Source: Quercus robur (lineage: Eukaryota > Streptophyta > Magnoliopsida > Fagales > Fagaceae). Taken from it: a stretch of DNA of 64,000 bases. Of the stretch, positions 14,910 to 26,200 are shown one piece after another. The translations under genes and the position numbers were made by a program. The notes beneath the pieces were generated by a model. The model was not told the DNA's origin, did not search any database, and saw only the letters and a list, made by a program, of their open reading frames with translations. Location: positions 41,686,277 to 41,750,276 of the forward strand of contig NC_065543.1 in NCBI RefSeq assembly GCF_932294415.1. The letters run 5' to 3'. Numbering within the stretch: position 1 is the stretch's first letter; every line of letters starts with the position of its first letter.

Positions 14910-14983
<74 letters not shown>

Positions 14984-17900
14984 TTTTCTTGTGAGGAAGA
15001 TTAACTTTGCTCAATTATATCGGTCAGATCCTTTATCTTCACTCTGTTCTTGTAATGTTGCCTTCTTCTTCACTCTTGTGTTGTTACCTTCATCTACATC
15101 ATGAACAAGGAAATCAAGTCTCTTAGGCTCGGGTTCTAAGAGCAAAATCGAATTTCTTAGACTCGAAATGTTAGTTTTCTAAATAGTTTGGAAACGTTGC
15201 TAACTAATGAAAATGTTTGGGGATTGATGTTAGTTTGCAATTTTTCCCATGATCTTTGCTTGATAAACCAGATACAAGCCTAATGGTGATAAGCAAGATT
15301 AGTGATCAAGTAACCCCCTCTTTTCATTGGGACAATTTCTAAAAAGTAGGAGTTGAGGTCATTTTTGTAGCATGAAAGAGTTCATTTTTGGGATTCAAAA
15401 AGGGACAAGCAATTAGCTTACTTGCCCTAATATAGAATTTTCGGATCTGAAAACAAATGAATTAAAGCAATGGCTATACACTATTTTTGGGCCAAGCCTT
15501 TTGATAACTAGTCTTCTATGGAAGTATTGATTTTACATGTTTATAATTTTGGAAATCTATTATGTATGATACTAAATGGTAGTTAAATTAGTAAGCTTTG
15601 CTTATAGGAGAGGAAGGGGAAAGGATTGAGAAAGGAAGAACCGAAGAAGGAGATTAAATAGAGGGTGGATGGTTCCAAGATTTTCTTGGTATGGGGAGGG
15701 AGAGAGAGAGAGGAGGTTTTCACCCAGGTTCATATTTCTTCATAATCTAATAACAATCTTAATCACATGCAAGAATTCAAAATTAAAATGGAACTAGGCA
15801 GAGCCCAAAAAAACAAAAGACCAACAAATACTAGCATGACAAAAGAAATCAAGAAGTAATCAAGTTTCAAGTTTCATATACTTACCAGATTCACTGAGCG
15901 TGGAATTCGAAGCAATACATTGTCACCTGTCTGACCATATGTTGAATTGTACCAGATGCTCACATTAAAATTGTTCTTGTTTGAGTTTAGAAAATCATAG
16001 GCTGTGAAAATATCAAACCTTAAGTATTTTCTACTTATTTTCATTTTTTTTTTTAATTGAACAACCTCGGTAGTTCTAAAGTCACACAAAACAATTAATA
16101 CAAGGATTAACTGGACTAACCTGCAATTATCTCATTAATCTTTCCATGTAGATTCCCTTTATAATAACCCTTATATAACTCATCATTTACCAAAGTAGAA
16201 TCATTGCGCCACAAAACCAAACCTTTGACACATTCTGTTGGATCTAGGAAAAAGAAATTAACAAAGAATTAGTATGTTTTATGCAAACAACTTTCTGTCC
16301 CTATTGGGGGGGGGGGGGGGTGTCTGTGAGAGAGAGAGAGTATGAGGCAAGTTGACAACATTGTATTAAACTATTAACTTAGTGCACATGGACCTAGTAA
16401 AGTTCACCCAGATTTAGATAAGTCCTGGTAAGTCCCACTTCTAACAAAACAAGCTCACACACCATTAGACTAAGTCTAATTTGACAGTTTTTCATCCTTA
16501 GTAAGAATAATTGTCAAGCATCAAATCCATAGATAGTTCAACTATGACAGAACCTGACCATTCTCAAACACCAAAAAGAAGCTTCCCCCATTAAACCTGC
16601 ATGCTACAAACCAATGAATCTGCTAACTTTACATCCATCAAGCATTCTGAAGGGAGAACCATGGCCAAGAACTTTTTTCTAAAATATAAAGTATGGTTAG
16701 TGGATGGAATTTTAGAAGATTAATAACCTTTTACCTTTAAAAAAAAAAACTGGAAGGGTTCATATACATGAGCAATACCACTAATAATTGTTGCATATAT
16801 CTTTCATATGAATGCATTTAACATACTTGTTTTCTTGTCATTATTCTTGAAAAGCTGGCATGTTCTTTTGTGTCAAATTCATAAGCAAAGCTATTTGCAA
16901 AGAACATGTGCACAAGGTGTGGTTTGACATTACAGGTAAAGATAAGTTGTTTTCACAAACCATATACACAGGATATGTACAAAAAGCATTCTTGCGTCCA
17001 TGCAACATATATATGAAAATTCTTGAGCAATGAGGATAAAAGGAGAAGAAACCTCACCCACTTCAGGATCAACAACGTTAGTTAAAAAGTTGTTTGTGCA
17101 TTGACGTTGGACAAGATAGATTATATCATCTAGAAATTTTAAAGGAATTAAATATTGAGGAGGCATTGATGATGATCCCTGTGACAATTACAAAAGTCGC
17201 ATTAGCAGCAAAAAGCTACCAAGAGATTGAGAAGCAAAATAAACAATATACTATTGATGATGGACATGAAATTAAGGTATAAATAAAGAGAAAGAGGGAA
17301 AAATAAATAAATAAACGGAGGAAAGACAACTTACTAGAACATTGGCAGCTACACTAGCCAGGTCATTGTAACTAGCCATAATTTGAGAGGTATTCAAAGA
17401 GCTTGTAATCATGGTCCCAGCCAAAACTATCAAAACATTCAGAGTAAGTTCAACCAAATCAATTAGAAAAAACTATTTCCATAATCCAATCAAGTGAAAC
17501 AATCAGCTATTTAAGTTAATTGAATCACATGTACACACACACAAGAGGCAGAGAGAAGAGTATACTTTCTCCAAGAGAATGATTTTTCCCTGTGAGAAGA
17601 ATAGTTGCAGGACAAGAACCATTCCTCCTGCATGACTCATCTGGCAAGTCATTAAATGGGAAAAAATCAGTTCTGACTGCACGATAGGGAGATCTTGGCA
17701 CTTGTAACAGTGGAGGTGTTACTGGAATCTCGGGAGTGGGACAATTGAAATTGGTTTTTGGGTCACATTTTTTGGCATGTTTTATGACATTATCATAAAC
17801 ATGTTGGAAGACAACAATTAGTATACAGAGCAAAGCAGGATAGCAAACGAGCAAAATATTTGTCCTCATATTTCGTTTCTGCAAAAAAAAAAAAAAAAAT

Positions 17901-18537
17901 GATAATATTAGCTGAGCAATAACAAAATTAACCATAAATAAATAAATATTTTCCTTTGATGTTTTGAAGATATAGATCGATAATTGGCTTTGATAATTTA
18001 TTTGTTTCATTAGAAACACATTAGCTTTATACAACACTACCCATCAACTATTGAAAACTTTGTCATATGAATCCATAATTGAGAACCAGCCATATAAAAA
18101 ATTGATCCGTATCAATGGCTATTACTGAATTAAAAGACTGATTAAAAAGAAACTCAATATATCCCAACAAAATAAACCAATGATCAACAAATAAAGAAAA
18201 AAGCCATAAAATTAACAAAATGACAAAGAACAATGAGAAAATAAATAATGAAAACATTTACAAGCACGTTTGGACAATCTATGATATTTGAATTGCCTCA
18301 TTTTGTTTACAAGTTATCATTTTTACATGGATAGTAGCCTGGTAATAGGAACCTGAATTGTTGGCTTTTCATGATAATATTAAAAATAACAAGTTACCAT
18401 GAATTTGATAAGGTAAATATTTTCAATGGTGTCATTTAACATAATAGATCATAAGTTCTAAATTCTATTTCTACCAAAGTACCAATGCATGCAGACACTC
18501 AATGTACAATTGTATATGGGAGCACAAATTTAACTAT

Positions 18538-18572
<35 letters not shown>

Positions 18573-18650
18573 CTGAAAAGTTAAGTTCTTTCTGAGCAGA
18601 GCATTGGCTTGAGTCCAGAAGCTTGCAGGACCATGTGATGGACCAGCCAT
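1524..18650 (-). CDS. ABCA7: ABC transporter A family member 7-like (half-size), gene 1
   Basis: A membrane pump of 909 aa with one TMD-NBD unit, as usual for plant ABCA3-12 proteins; the Arabidopsis relative ABCA9 moves fatty acids at the ER, and the substrate here is unknown. Exons, minus strand: 18573-18650, 17566-17878, 17335-17426, 17058-17178, 16121-16243, 15886-16001, 7870-8028, 6836-6998, 6629-6754, 6449-6532, 5084-5418, 4405-4605, 3966-4075, 3756-3840, 3150-3278, 2946-3051, 2629-2717, 1524-1823. TM1 lies at about residues 34-53, an extracytosolic loop follows, and the other TM helices lie at about 318-525. Walker A GPNGAGKT is at 625-632, signature [10 protein letters not shown] at 726-735, Walker B Asp750/Glu751 and H-loop His782. 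The frame is unbroken. The start matches that of gene 3. Intron 6 (8029-15885) carries nested transposons. The symbol marks the subgroup, not strict orthology. Confidence 0.9.
2909..2940. repeat. (GA)n tract behind the exon 16 donor of gene 1
   Basis: An imperfect GA repeat. On the coding strand it is a CT tract starting within a few bases of the exon 16 donor (ACAA|GTTTTC at 2946). The paralogue has a similar tract at the same intron. Confidence 0.85.
8992..9000. repeat. Left target-site duplication of Mutator-like element
   Basis: TGATCTTTG, repeated exactly at 15250-15258 on the far side of the element. Nine bases is the usual duplication length for Mutator-like elements. Confidence 0.8.
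9211..9295. repeat. Two-copy direct repeat, 47-bp period
   Basis: About 38 bases starting TTCCTCTTCTCA occur at 9211 and again at 9258 with few differences, inside the Mutator-like element. The purine-rich sequence after it (AGAAGAGCAAAGAAAC words) is also repetitive. The open frames through it are low-complexity and I do not take them as genes. Confidence 0.7.
9394..9927 (+). repeat. 5' LTR of copia element
   Basis: Starts TGTTAAAGTGAGC and ends at the CA just before the primer binding site, 534 bp. It aligns base for base with the copy starting at 14450. A TATATAAA box is at 9783-9790. By hand count the two copies differ at about 36 of roughly 475 aligned bases, which marks an old insertion. 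Confidence 0.85.
9783..9790 (+). promoter_or_regulatory. TATA box of the copia 5' LTR
   Basis: TATATAAA, matched at 14839-14846 in the 3' LTR. It is the likely core promoter of the element and points against the direction of the host gene. Confidence 0.55.
9928..9940 (+). other. Primer binding site of copia element
   Basis: TGGTATCAAAGCC follows the LTR directly. It is close to the usual TGGTATCAGAGC complement of initiator methionine tRNA used by plant copia elements; one base differs. Confidence 0.8.
9948..14440 (+). pseudogene. Degenerate Ty1-copia gag-pol
   Basis: Domain order is gag, protease, integrase, reverse transcriptase, RNase H, the Ty1-copia order. Visible parts: the gag core from 9948, a zinc knuckle [14 protein letters not shown] (about 10870-10910), an LADSGTSDN protease-like site (about 11013), an integrase HHRLGH with CKHC zinc motif, the integrase DDE core (FDVWGP, TDNGGEF, then NGVAERKH) up to about 11985, reverse transcriptase from about 13060 with YVDD (about 13516), and RNase H with the TESEYRALA block (about 14115). 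It is dead: in-frame stops at 10233, 10578, 12544, 13362, 13683 and 14046, and a frame change near 12000. The gag type hints at the Ale/Retrofit lineage, which I cannot settle. It runs opposite to its host gene. Confidence 0.85.
14441..14449 (+). other. Polypurine tract of copia element
   Basis: GAGGGGGGA directly before the 3' LTR, the usual plus-strand priming site. Confidence 0.75.
14450..14992 (+). repeat. 3' LTR of copia element, truncated
   Basis: Matches the 5' LTR from TGTTAAAGTGAGC to the bases TTTTCTTGT. The last 45 or so bases present in the 5' LTR, and any target duplication, are missing. The internal CT run is greatly expanded here (about 69 bases, against about 15 in the 5' LTR). 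Confidence 0.8.
14913..14981. repeat. (CT)n microsatellite in the 3' LTR
   Basis: An uninterrupted CT run of about 34 units. The matching site in the 5' LTR (about 9857-9871) has only about seven units. Confidence 0.95.
15250..15258. repeat. Right target-site duplication of Mutator-like element
   Basis: TGATCTTTG, an exact copy of 8992-9000. Confidence 0.8.
16307..16321. repeat. Poly-G run
   Basis: About 15 G bases followed by a short GA repeat, in intron 4 of gene 1. Likely to be variable in length and prone to sequencing error. Confidence 0.8.
18541..18570. repeat. (GA)n microsatellite touching the exon 1 donor of gene 1
   Basis: Fifteen GA units; on the coding strand a pure CT tract that begins directly after the donor CAG|GT. 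The paralogue has the same arrangement at its exon 1 donor. Confidence 0.9.
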
Positions 18651-20263
18651 TATCAAAGCACCCAGAAGCTTAAATCTTATTGAAGCCTTTATGTTGGTTA
18701 CTGGGCTGCAGAATTGTCTTGGTGTCTTTCTTTTTTGTTCTCTATTCCTCAATCAATCCAAGATGAAAGGCTCAGTTTCCCTGTTCAATGAAATTTTTTC
18801 TTTCTTAGACAAAGAAACAGCGAGTCTCTCTCATTTGATATATGGGTTAAGTGACTTATGTCTGTTTACTCTTCCAGTTGCTTTCTCTTTTGTATCTGCG
18901 CTGGTTGAATGCACCAATATTTGCGTTTCCCACCCTTCACCACCTTTTTCTTTTTCCTTTTTTATATAATTGTATTGCTTGGGAAAATTTAAAATGTGAG
19001 TTGAGCTACAAAATTTCTTAACAGACAATTACTACTTTAAAATGCTTAGTTACTGAAAAGTCAAGTCACATAAATGTGTATTTAAATTTTGGATATTTTT
19101 TTTCTTAGTAACTAAGAAAGAAGAGAGTAGAAAAAGGTAATTATGACATGACATTAAAAACATTACCAATTATGGGTAACTTTTTTAGATACCCTGCACT
19201 TGAAAAGAAATTATAGTAAAATAATAATAGTATGAGTTATAGTGCACATTTTGTAATAAAAATAATATATTTATTATTAGTTTATTGAGTTCGACATGTA
19301 AATTCTTTTTTTTTTTTTTTTTTTTTAGAAAGCACGTAAATTCATTCTAATATGGATCTCGATAAAGATCCATTACCCATACACTTTATTGAAAATTGGA
19401 TTAGAACAAAAAAAAAAAATACATGTAAGACAAGAGAGAGAGAGATTTAAGTGGGTTAAGGGGCATTTATAACAAATATTAGTTGTGTAAACTTTAATGT
19501 AAATTTTTATTTATAAAAAGAGTAGAATGTGAATGATGCAATTAATACTTTTTAAAAATGGAATAAATGAATAGAGTTGGTGACATAAGAACATTTAATT
19601 CTCTACCTAAAATTATGTGTTTTCTTGAAATTTGTGCCCAATTTAATTTTATTTTGTAACGTATAAAATTATCATTTAATAGAATATTAAATATATCTTA
19701 ACTTTTTAAAAAAAGAAAAAAGAAAAAAATATATCTTATCTTAACTTGTGTATCTCTACCAATTTTTTTTTAAATAATCTTATAAAACATCCTTCTCACA
19801 ACAAGTGTAAGTCTCATCCCGCGCATATGACACTCTTACATTTTGTAAGAAAGATATTTTATGAGATACTTTTTCCTCTTCAATCACTAACCAAATCCTT
19901 AAGTAATTTTGAAATAACTTGTTCACATGGCACATTTTGATTGGTGCGCATCATTTTCAATGATATTACTTTTTATTGTATCCATGGCTTTTTTTTTTTT
20001 TTTTTTTTTTAAAGAATCATAATCCATAATTTTATTAGTTATAAAAAAATGCTGTGAAATTTATTGAGCCTTTAGACATGCCATACTTTATATATATTTT
20101 TTCATAAATATAATTCGATAATAACAATAGAGAAATGGAGTAATGCCATATATAATTACTCACCCCATATATGTAACGTCCCTACGCAAAGGCCAAAACC
20201 AAAACCCAGTTTGGAAGAAAGCAAAATTGTGGAAAGGAAACTTGCAAGCAGCACCCAAAAGCC
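18651..20263. promoter_or_regulatory. Shared intergenic region between divergent ABCA genes
   Basis: 1.6 kb between the ATG of gene 1 (minus strand) and the ATG of gene 2 (plus strand). It must hold both promoters and 5' leaders. It is strongly AT-rich with several poly-T runs (about 19308-19326, 19989-20010). TATA-like words exist near 20091 and 20145, but the background is so AT-rich that I do not assign a core promoter. No gene is seen inside. Confidence 0.45.
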
Positions 20264-23200
20264 ATGGTGGTTTTCCAAAGTGGGTTACCTCTATTTTGCC
20301 AACAGTTCAGAGCACTGTTACGGAAAAACATTATCCTTGCAAAGCGAAACAAAAGGTCTACGTTGATCCAACTCTTTGCGTCCTTCATATTCGTGTTCCT
20401 CTTGTTTAGCATTGAGAAAGGCAACAAACTGAGCTATGGCAAAGTCACTGACCCAAAGGTGGTGGCCTCGTTCCCAATCCCTCCATGTGAGCACAAGGCT
20501 CACATCAGGAAACCGTGCTTCGACTTTGTGTGGAGTGGGAATGGAAGCTCCACCATTAACACCATTGTCACTGCCATCATGAACAATAATCCTGGTCGTC
20601 AGATTCCCATCAAGAAGGTACTACATATGTATATGTTTGTGTCATGTGTACCACTAATACGTATATTTATGTGGGTGTTATTTTATATATATATATATAT
20701 TTTCACTCTTTTAGACAATTTATTCCACTTTGCGACTTTGAGCCACTTCAGAAATCTTTTGGACCGATAGTGTGTTAGATGGAATTTGAGACTTTTGGAT
20801 TTACGACATATCTATCAAGTCAATTGAGTCCATCATCCGGGTGTCTTAAAAAGATTATATGGGTGTTACTTTACATGTTGTAATTTAAAAAAAAAAAATT
20901 ATGGTACTAAATCTTGCAAAGCCAAACAAATGGATTATTTTGATGCCACCAATTATTGTACTGAAGTGTTTTGTATTGCCTTTTAAAAAAAAAAAAAGAA
21001 ATTTCGTTTTATGCGTATTTTTTGAGTAATATTTCGTATTCCAGCTTGATAAATTTTGTTTATAATGATAATTATCAAAATATTGTATATAGGAAATAGT
21101 ATATACATTTATGTGAGATTGTTTTGCTAAATAAAAAGCACAAAGGGAGTAGGCGACCAGCCATAGCTACCTAGGTTAAAATTTGAATTCAAGATCTATG
21201 CCACACAAAAACCCTAATCACAAGGCCACAATCCTAGGTGGTGGGTCGGGTGATGATGATGTGGTATCACTCAAGTGATTTACAAAAGAAAATTGCTAAA
21301 ACTACCATTAATTTTACAGTTAAAAAAATAAAAAGTTTGATAATTGATGTGGCAAACTGGAAAAGAATTTAATTGGTATCACATCAATAATATAATAAAG
21401 AAAACTTTGATTAATTTTGTTTTGTATTTAAAAGTTAACACATCAATTTGTAAGATTTAGTAAATTTGTAGTAGATATTGCATCAATCACTCTTCATCAA
21501 AACATGTTAATTTAATAAAAATTATAAAGAGATTTAGTGTTACTTTCTAATAGTCAGAAGCTAAAGTGTAATTAAGTTTATGGTACCATGAGGTAAATTT
21601 ACCTTTTATCTTTTATCCTTTTTTTTTTTTCTTTTTTGGTGTAAGAGATGTAAAGTTCCCGTTCTGTTTTAAATTATAACATGATACACTATGTCATGAT
21701 ATCAAATCTTCCAAGATGTTTTCAATCTAAGAACCATGGTTGATTGTTATATTGTTAAAAATCTTTTGCTTTTATATTCACTACCATAAAGTTTGGGCAG
21801 GTCTATAAAGAAGCTTATTGCATGAGCATATTTAGAACATCATATACCATGAAAAAACTGGTTCTGTTCCTTGTTTGTGCAGGTCAAAGCATTTGGAACA
21901 CAGAAAGAGGTAGATGCATGGCTCTTAAGCAATCCTAGGCGGAGTGCGGGAGCTTTACATTTTATAGTGAGGAACAAGACTGTGATAAGCTATGGCATTC
22001 AAACTAACTTCACTTCAATTACTAAGCGAGAAGATCGCACATTCAAGTTTCAAATTCCACTTCAATTGGCTGCTGAGCGTGAAATTGCTAGGTCTCTCAT
22101 TGGAGGTCATAAACATTGTCTTTATTTGTTACTTTACATATGATTCTACTTAACAGGTCCTCTTGCATTTGTCATTTTTTTTTATCACTCTACTTTTTGA
22201 ATTTTAGATCCTAACTTTAGCTGGGTTGTTGGGCTTAAGGAATTTGCACACCCAAGAATAGAATTCTCCTCTTCTTTGGATGCAATGGTACCTCCATTTT
22301 TCCTTGCAACTGCCATGTTTGGTTTTGTGTTTCAAATGGGTTCTTTGGTCACTGAGAAAGAGCTCAAACTTCGCCAGGTATTCATGACTATATAAATTCT
22401 GAACTTTTGAAGATGGAACTAATTAAGAATTCTAGCCCTTACATTATTAGCACTGCTGCGTGTTTGATTCCACTTTATTGTCTTATGTCTTGGTTTCTGC
22501 ATACTCTTATTATTTCTAACAGGCAATGACTATGATGGGTCTATATGACTCTGCTTTCTGGTTGTCATGGCTCACATGGGAGGGAATTCTTACAGTTCTT
22601 TCATCAATTTTAATGGTTGTCTTTGGAATGCTGTTTCGATTTGATATTTTCTTGAAGAACAGCTTTGCAGTTGTCTTCCTTCTGTTCTTTCTTTTCCAAA
22701 TCAATATGGTAAATTTCTATCTTGCAACACTAGCTATACTATGATGAAATTTCAGAAAATATCTTGTTCAATTTTTCATTTAGTAGATTTTACTACAAAG
22801 TTCAATTCAAAGAACAAAAGAAAAGAAATAAGTGATAGAAAATGGCATATGCTGTCCCAAATAGAGCTACAATAATGGAGAAAACCTATTTGTAAACTGC
22901 AGTGGTTAAAATGCACATGTTCAATACATACAAGCTTTCACATGCACTTAAATCATATTCTAAGAATTCTACCAAAAAAAAAAATGAAAATTCACACCTC
23001 TCTGTAAAAGAAACTTAAGCAATTGAATCCATAAGAAGTTAAGCAGTCTTTAAATAAATTTTGTTGTTCCTGAATATTATTCCATTATTTGGTATGCTTT
23101 CAGTTTTTAATTAAAAATGTCTAGTGCTAACATACTTTGCTAAATTGTTCTAACTTATGATGCTAGCTTAGTTTTGCATTCATGTTGTCGACCTTCATTA

Positions 23201-26200
23201 GCAAGTCATCTTCAACAACAACAATGGGATTCTCTATATTTGTCATTGGTTTCATAACTCAGGCAAGATTCTAATGCTAAATCCTAAGAAAATGGGTTTT
23301 CCATTTGATTGTAATAATTTTTTTTTTTGGTCTCAGATGACAGTAGCATTTGGATTCCCCTATGATCAATCCTTTGCTATAAAGTATAGAATTATGTGGT
23401 CATTTTTTCCACCAAATCTGCTTGCCCAGGCCCTTAACATGTTTACAGATGCGAGTTCACAGCCTGAAGGTGTTGGCATTAGCTGGGGTAGGCGGGCTGA
23501 CTGTCCACCAGACGATAGTGGTTGCGTAATGACAATTGTAAGAACACACTTCAATTCTCAATATCTTACATCAATTTACATCAACATAGCTTTCCGTTTA
23601 TTTCCTATCCTTTTTCCACTATTTACATTTTTGTTCTCTTTTCTCATGTTCTTTCAGGATGGTATATATAAGTGGCTTGCATCTACATTTTTCCTGTGGT
23701 TTATTTTGGCTATCTACTTTGATAACATAATCCCAAATGCATCTGGTTTGAGGAAACCATTGTTCTACTTTTTAAATCCTTCGTATTGGACAGGCAAAGG
23801 TGGAAACAAGGTGAAAGGTAAATTCTTGATATATATGTGGCCACTGCTTCTCCTTGTTAGCTGATATCAAAGATAGGCACTTATTTTGCAGTTTCTTTTT
23901 GCAGAGGGCAACATTTGCAGGTGCATTGGTTTAGAGCCATTGCCTGAGCTTATTACTCCAGATGATGAAGATGTCCTTGAAGAGGAAAACCTTGTAAAAC
24001 AACAAGCCAGGGAGGGGATTGATGATCCAAATGCTGCAGTTCAAATACATGGCCTTGTAAAAACATATCCTAAGACCATAAAAATTGGTTGTTGTCGATG
24101 CAAACAGACTCCACCTTACCATGCTATTAATGTAAGAATTGTAGGAAAGTATACACTTTCCATGTTAATATAAGAATATCTTGACATTTAACTTTTGTTG
24201 CATGCTTTGGAGGAGAAGAAAGTTGTTGTTTTCATCCCTCCATTATATTTCAGTTTACACATAGTTGTGAGGACTTGACATTTTATAGTTTCTATATTTA
24301 GAGGTGTTTGGGAAATTGACATAAGTACCTATATTTAGAGATGTTTGGGAAATTGACATAAACAATGTATATCATGAGTTTAGTGCACATTTTATGACTT
24401 TCCTGTTTCTCCATTATTTAAAATTTTATATTGCATTACTACCTTAGTGGACATAGCTTGTCCAACATGAATAAATACAATTTATCAAATTGGTTGATAG
24501 TTGTCAAAAGATGGTCATTTGGAAGAATCAAGTTAAGGGCAGATCCTGCTATAATTACTTGAGCAAGTGTATAATTGGAGTTTAGGGATCTCAATATGAA
24601 TGTTGTAGGAAAAATTGAGCACATGATACAAACCATGATTATTCACTTGTTATGATAACCACTGCCTTTGTGCAAATTTACTCCAGGGCTTATGGGTGAA
24701 TTTTAGAAAAGATCAGTTATTTTGTCTTCTTGGACCAAATGGAGCTGGAAAAACTACAACAATCAATTGTTTAACAGGCATTTCCCCAGTGACCGGAGGA
24801 GATGGTAGGTTCTCTTCCATTTTTTTTCCCTTTTTTGGGTTCATGATTTACAATTTCCTTGGAATGTAATTGCATTGTACACTACCTTGTTAATAGCAAC
24901 CATTTATGGACACTCTGTTCGAAATTCTGTTGGCATGTCAAACATCCGAAAACTCATAGGAATTTGTCCACAGGTAATAGCCCCTCTGTTTCTCAAGTTT
25001 TTGTGTTAATAGCATGCATAGTTTAAGTCTATATAATAAAAAATCTTTCCACTAAATAGCAATAATATATTTATTAGGAAATTAGAGACTAACACTTGCT
25101 TGGATCTTGTATCACCATAGTTTGATATTCTTTGGGATGCGTTGTCTGGTCAAGAGCACCTCTACCTCTTTGCAAGTATCAAAGGCCTACCACCAAATTA
25201 CATTGAATCGGTAGATTCCTTCTTACCATTGATTAAGGACTCTGAACATGTTTTTTAATCCCAAACTAGGCATCTACTTGCAATTTTCTTTGAAGATGTT
25301 GTTCTAAATAGATGCTTATTTCCATTCTTGATGAGCTCATTTGATACAAAATGACTCTTTAAACTCTCCACTTCTTAAAGAAAAAAGCTTTGACTGAAAT
25401 GCAGATTGCTCATAAATTATTAGATGAGGTGAGACTCACTGAATCAGCCAAAGGAAGAGCTGGTAGTTACAGTGGTGGAATGAAACGTCGTCTCAGCTTT
25501 GCAATAGCCCTTATTGGTGATCCGAAATTAGTCATTTTAGATGAACCGGTAAACAGATAAGAAATCTTCCCTTTATACATTGGTTTACTTGATATGTTTA
25601 TGTGATGTAATTTGTGATTTGCAGACAACTGGCATGGATCCAATATCAAGAAGGCATGTTTGGGATATAATAAAGGATGCAAAGAGAGGGTGTGCAATTG
25701 TACTAACAACACACTCAATGGAAGAAGCTGACATCCTAGGTGATCGGATAGGAATCATGGCAAAGGGTAGGCTTCGTTGCATTGGAACATCAATCAGGTT
25801 AAAGTCACGGTTTGGGATAGGGTTTATTGCCAATGTGAGCTTCTCTAGAAGTGATGTTGGACAAGCTCTTCCTGTTGAAGATGCAATCACTGAAACTCAT
25901 GAGGCTGTAAAGCAGTTCTTTAAATATGTAAGTTGAATAAGTACAATGATCCAAAATTTGTTTGGGCTCACAAATGCTTGGTTTTTCTTATATTGGGAAA
26001 ATTTGGACAGAATTTGAACATAGAGCCAAAAGTGGAGAATGAGGCCTTCCTAACTTTTGTCATTCCTCATGATAGAGAGAGCCTTTTAAGGGTAAGCGTG
26101 TTATGCTTTCTACTTTGTTATCTTCACATGGAAACTATCTTTTGTTCTTGGTTTCCAATTTGAACTTGGATGAAACACCAATCACTGTATATGTTAGTTA

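Larger units (their letters stand above)
9001..15249. mobile_element. Non-autonomous Mutator-like element, interrupted by a copia element
   Basis: The ends at about 9001-9085 and 15170-15249 are inverted repeats of each other: both contain CATTAGTTAG, CAAACTATTTA and AAACTAACAT in the same order, and similarity continues more weakly for another 60 bases or so. Exact 9-bp duplications flank them. Long terminal inverted repeats plus a 9-bp duplication point to the Mutator (MULE) superfamily. Without the copia insertion the element is about 650 bp and has no transposase. Its left interior is purine-rich and holds a 47-bp-period direct repeat. It lies in intron 6 of gene 1. Confidence 0.75.

Noticed and set aside
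17053..17058. Alternative exon 4 donor of gene 1 at GAG|GTTTCT (exon end 17053)
   Set aside because: It gives a phase that breaks the join to exon 5; the GTGAGG donor (exon end 17058) keeps the frame and matches the phase in gene 3.
20085..20160. TATA boxes for gene 2
   Set aside because: TATATATAT words are expected by chance in this AT-rich stretch; without transcript starts I cannot choose one.
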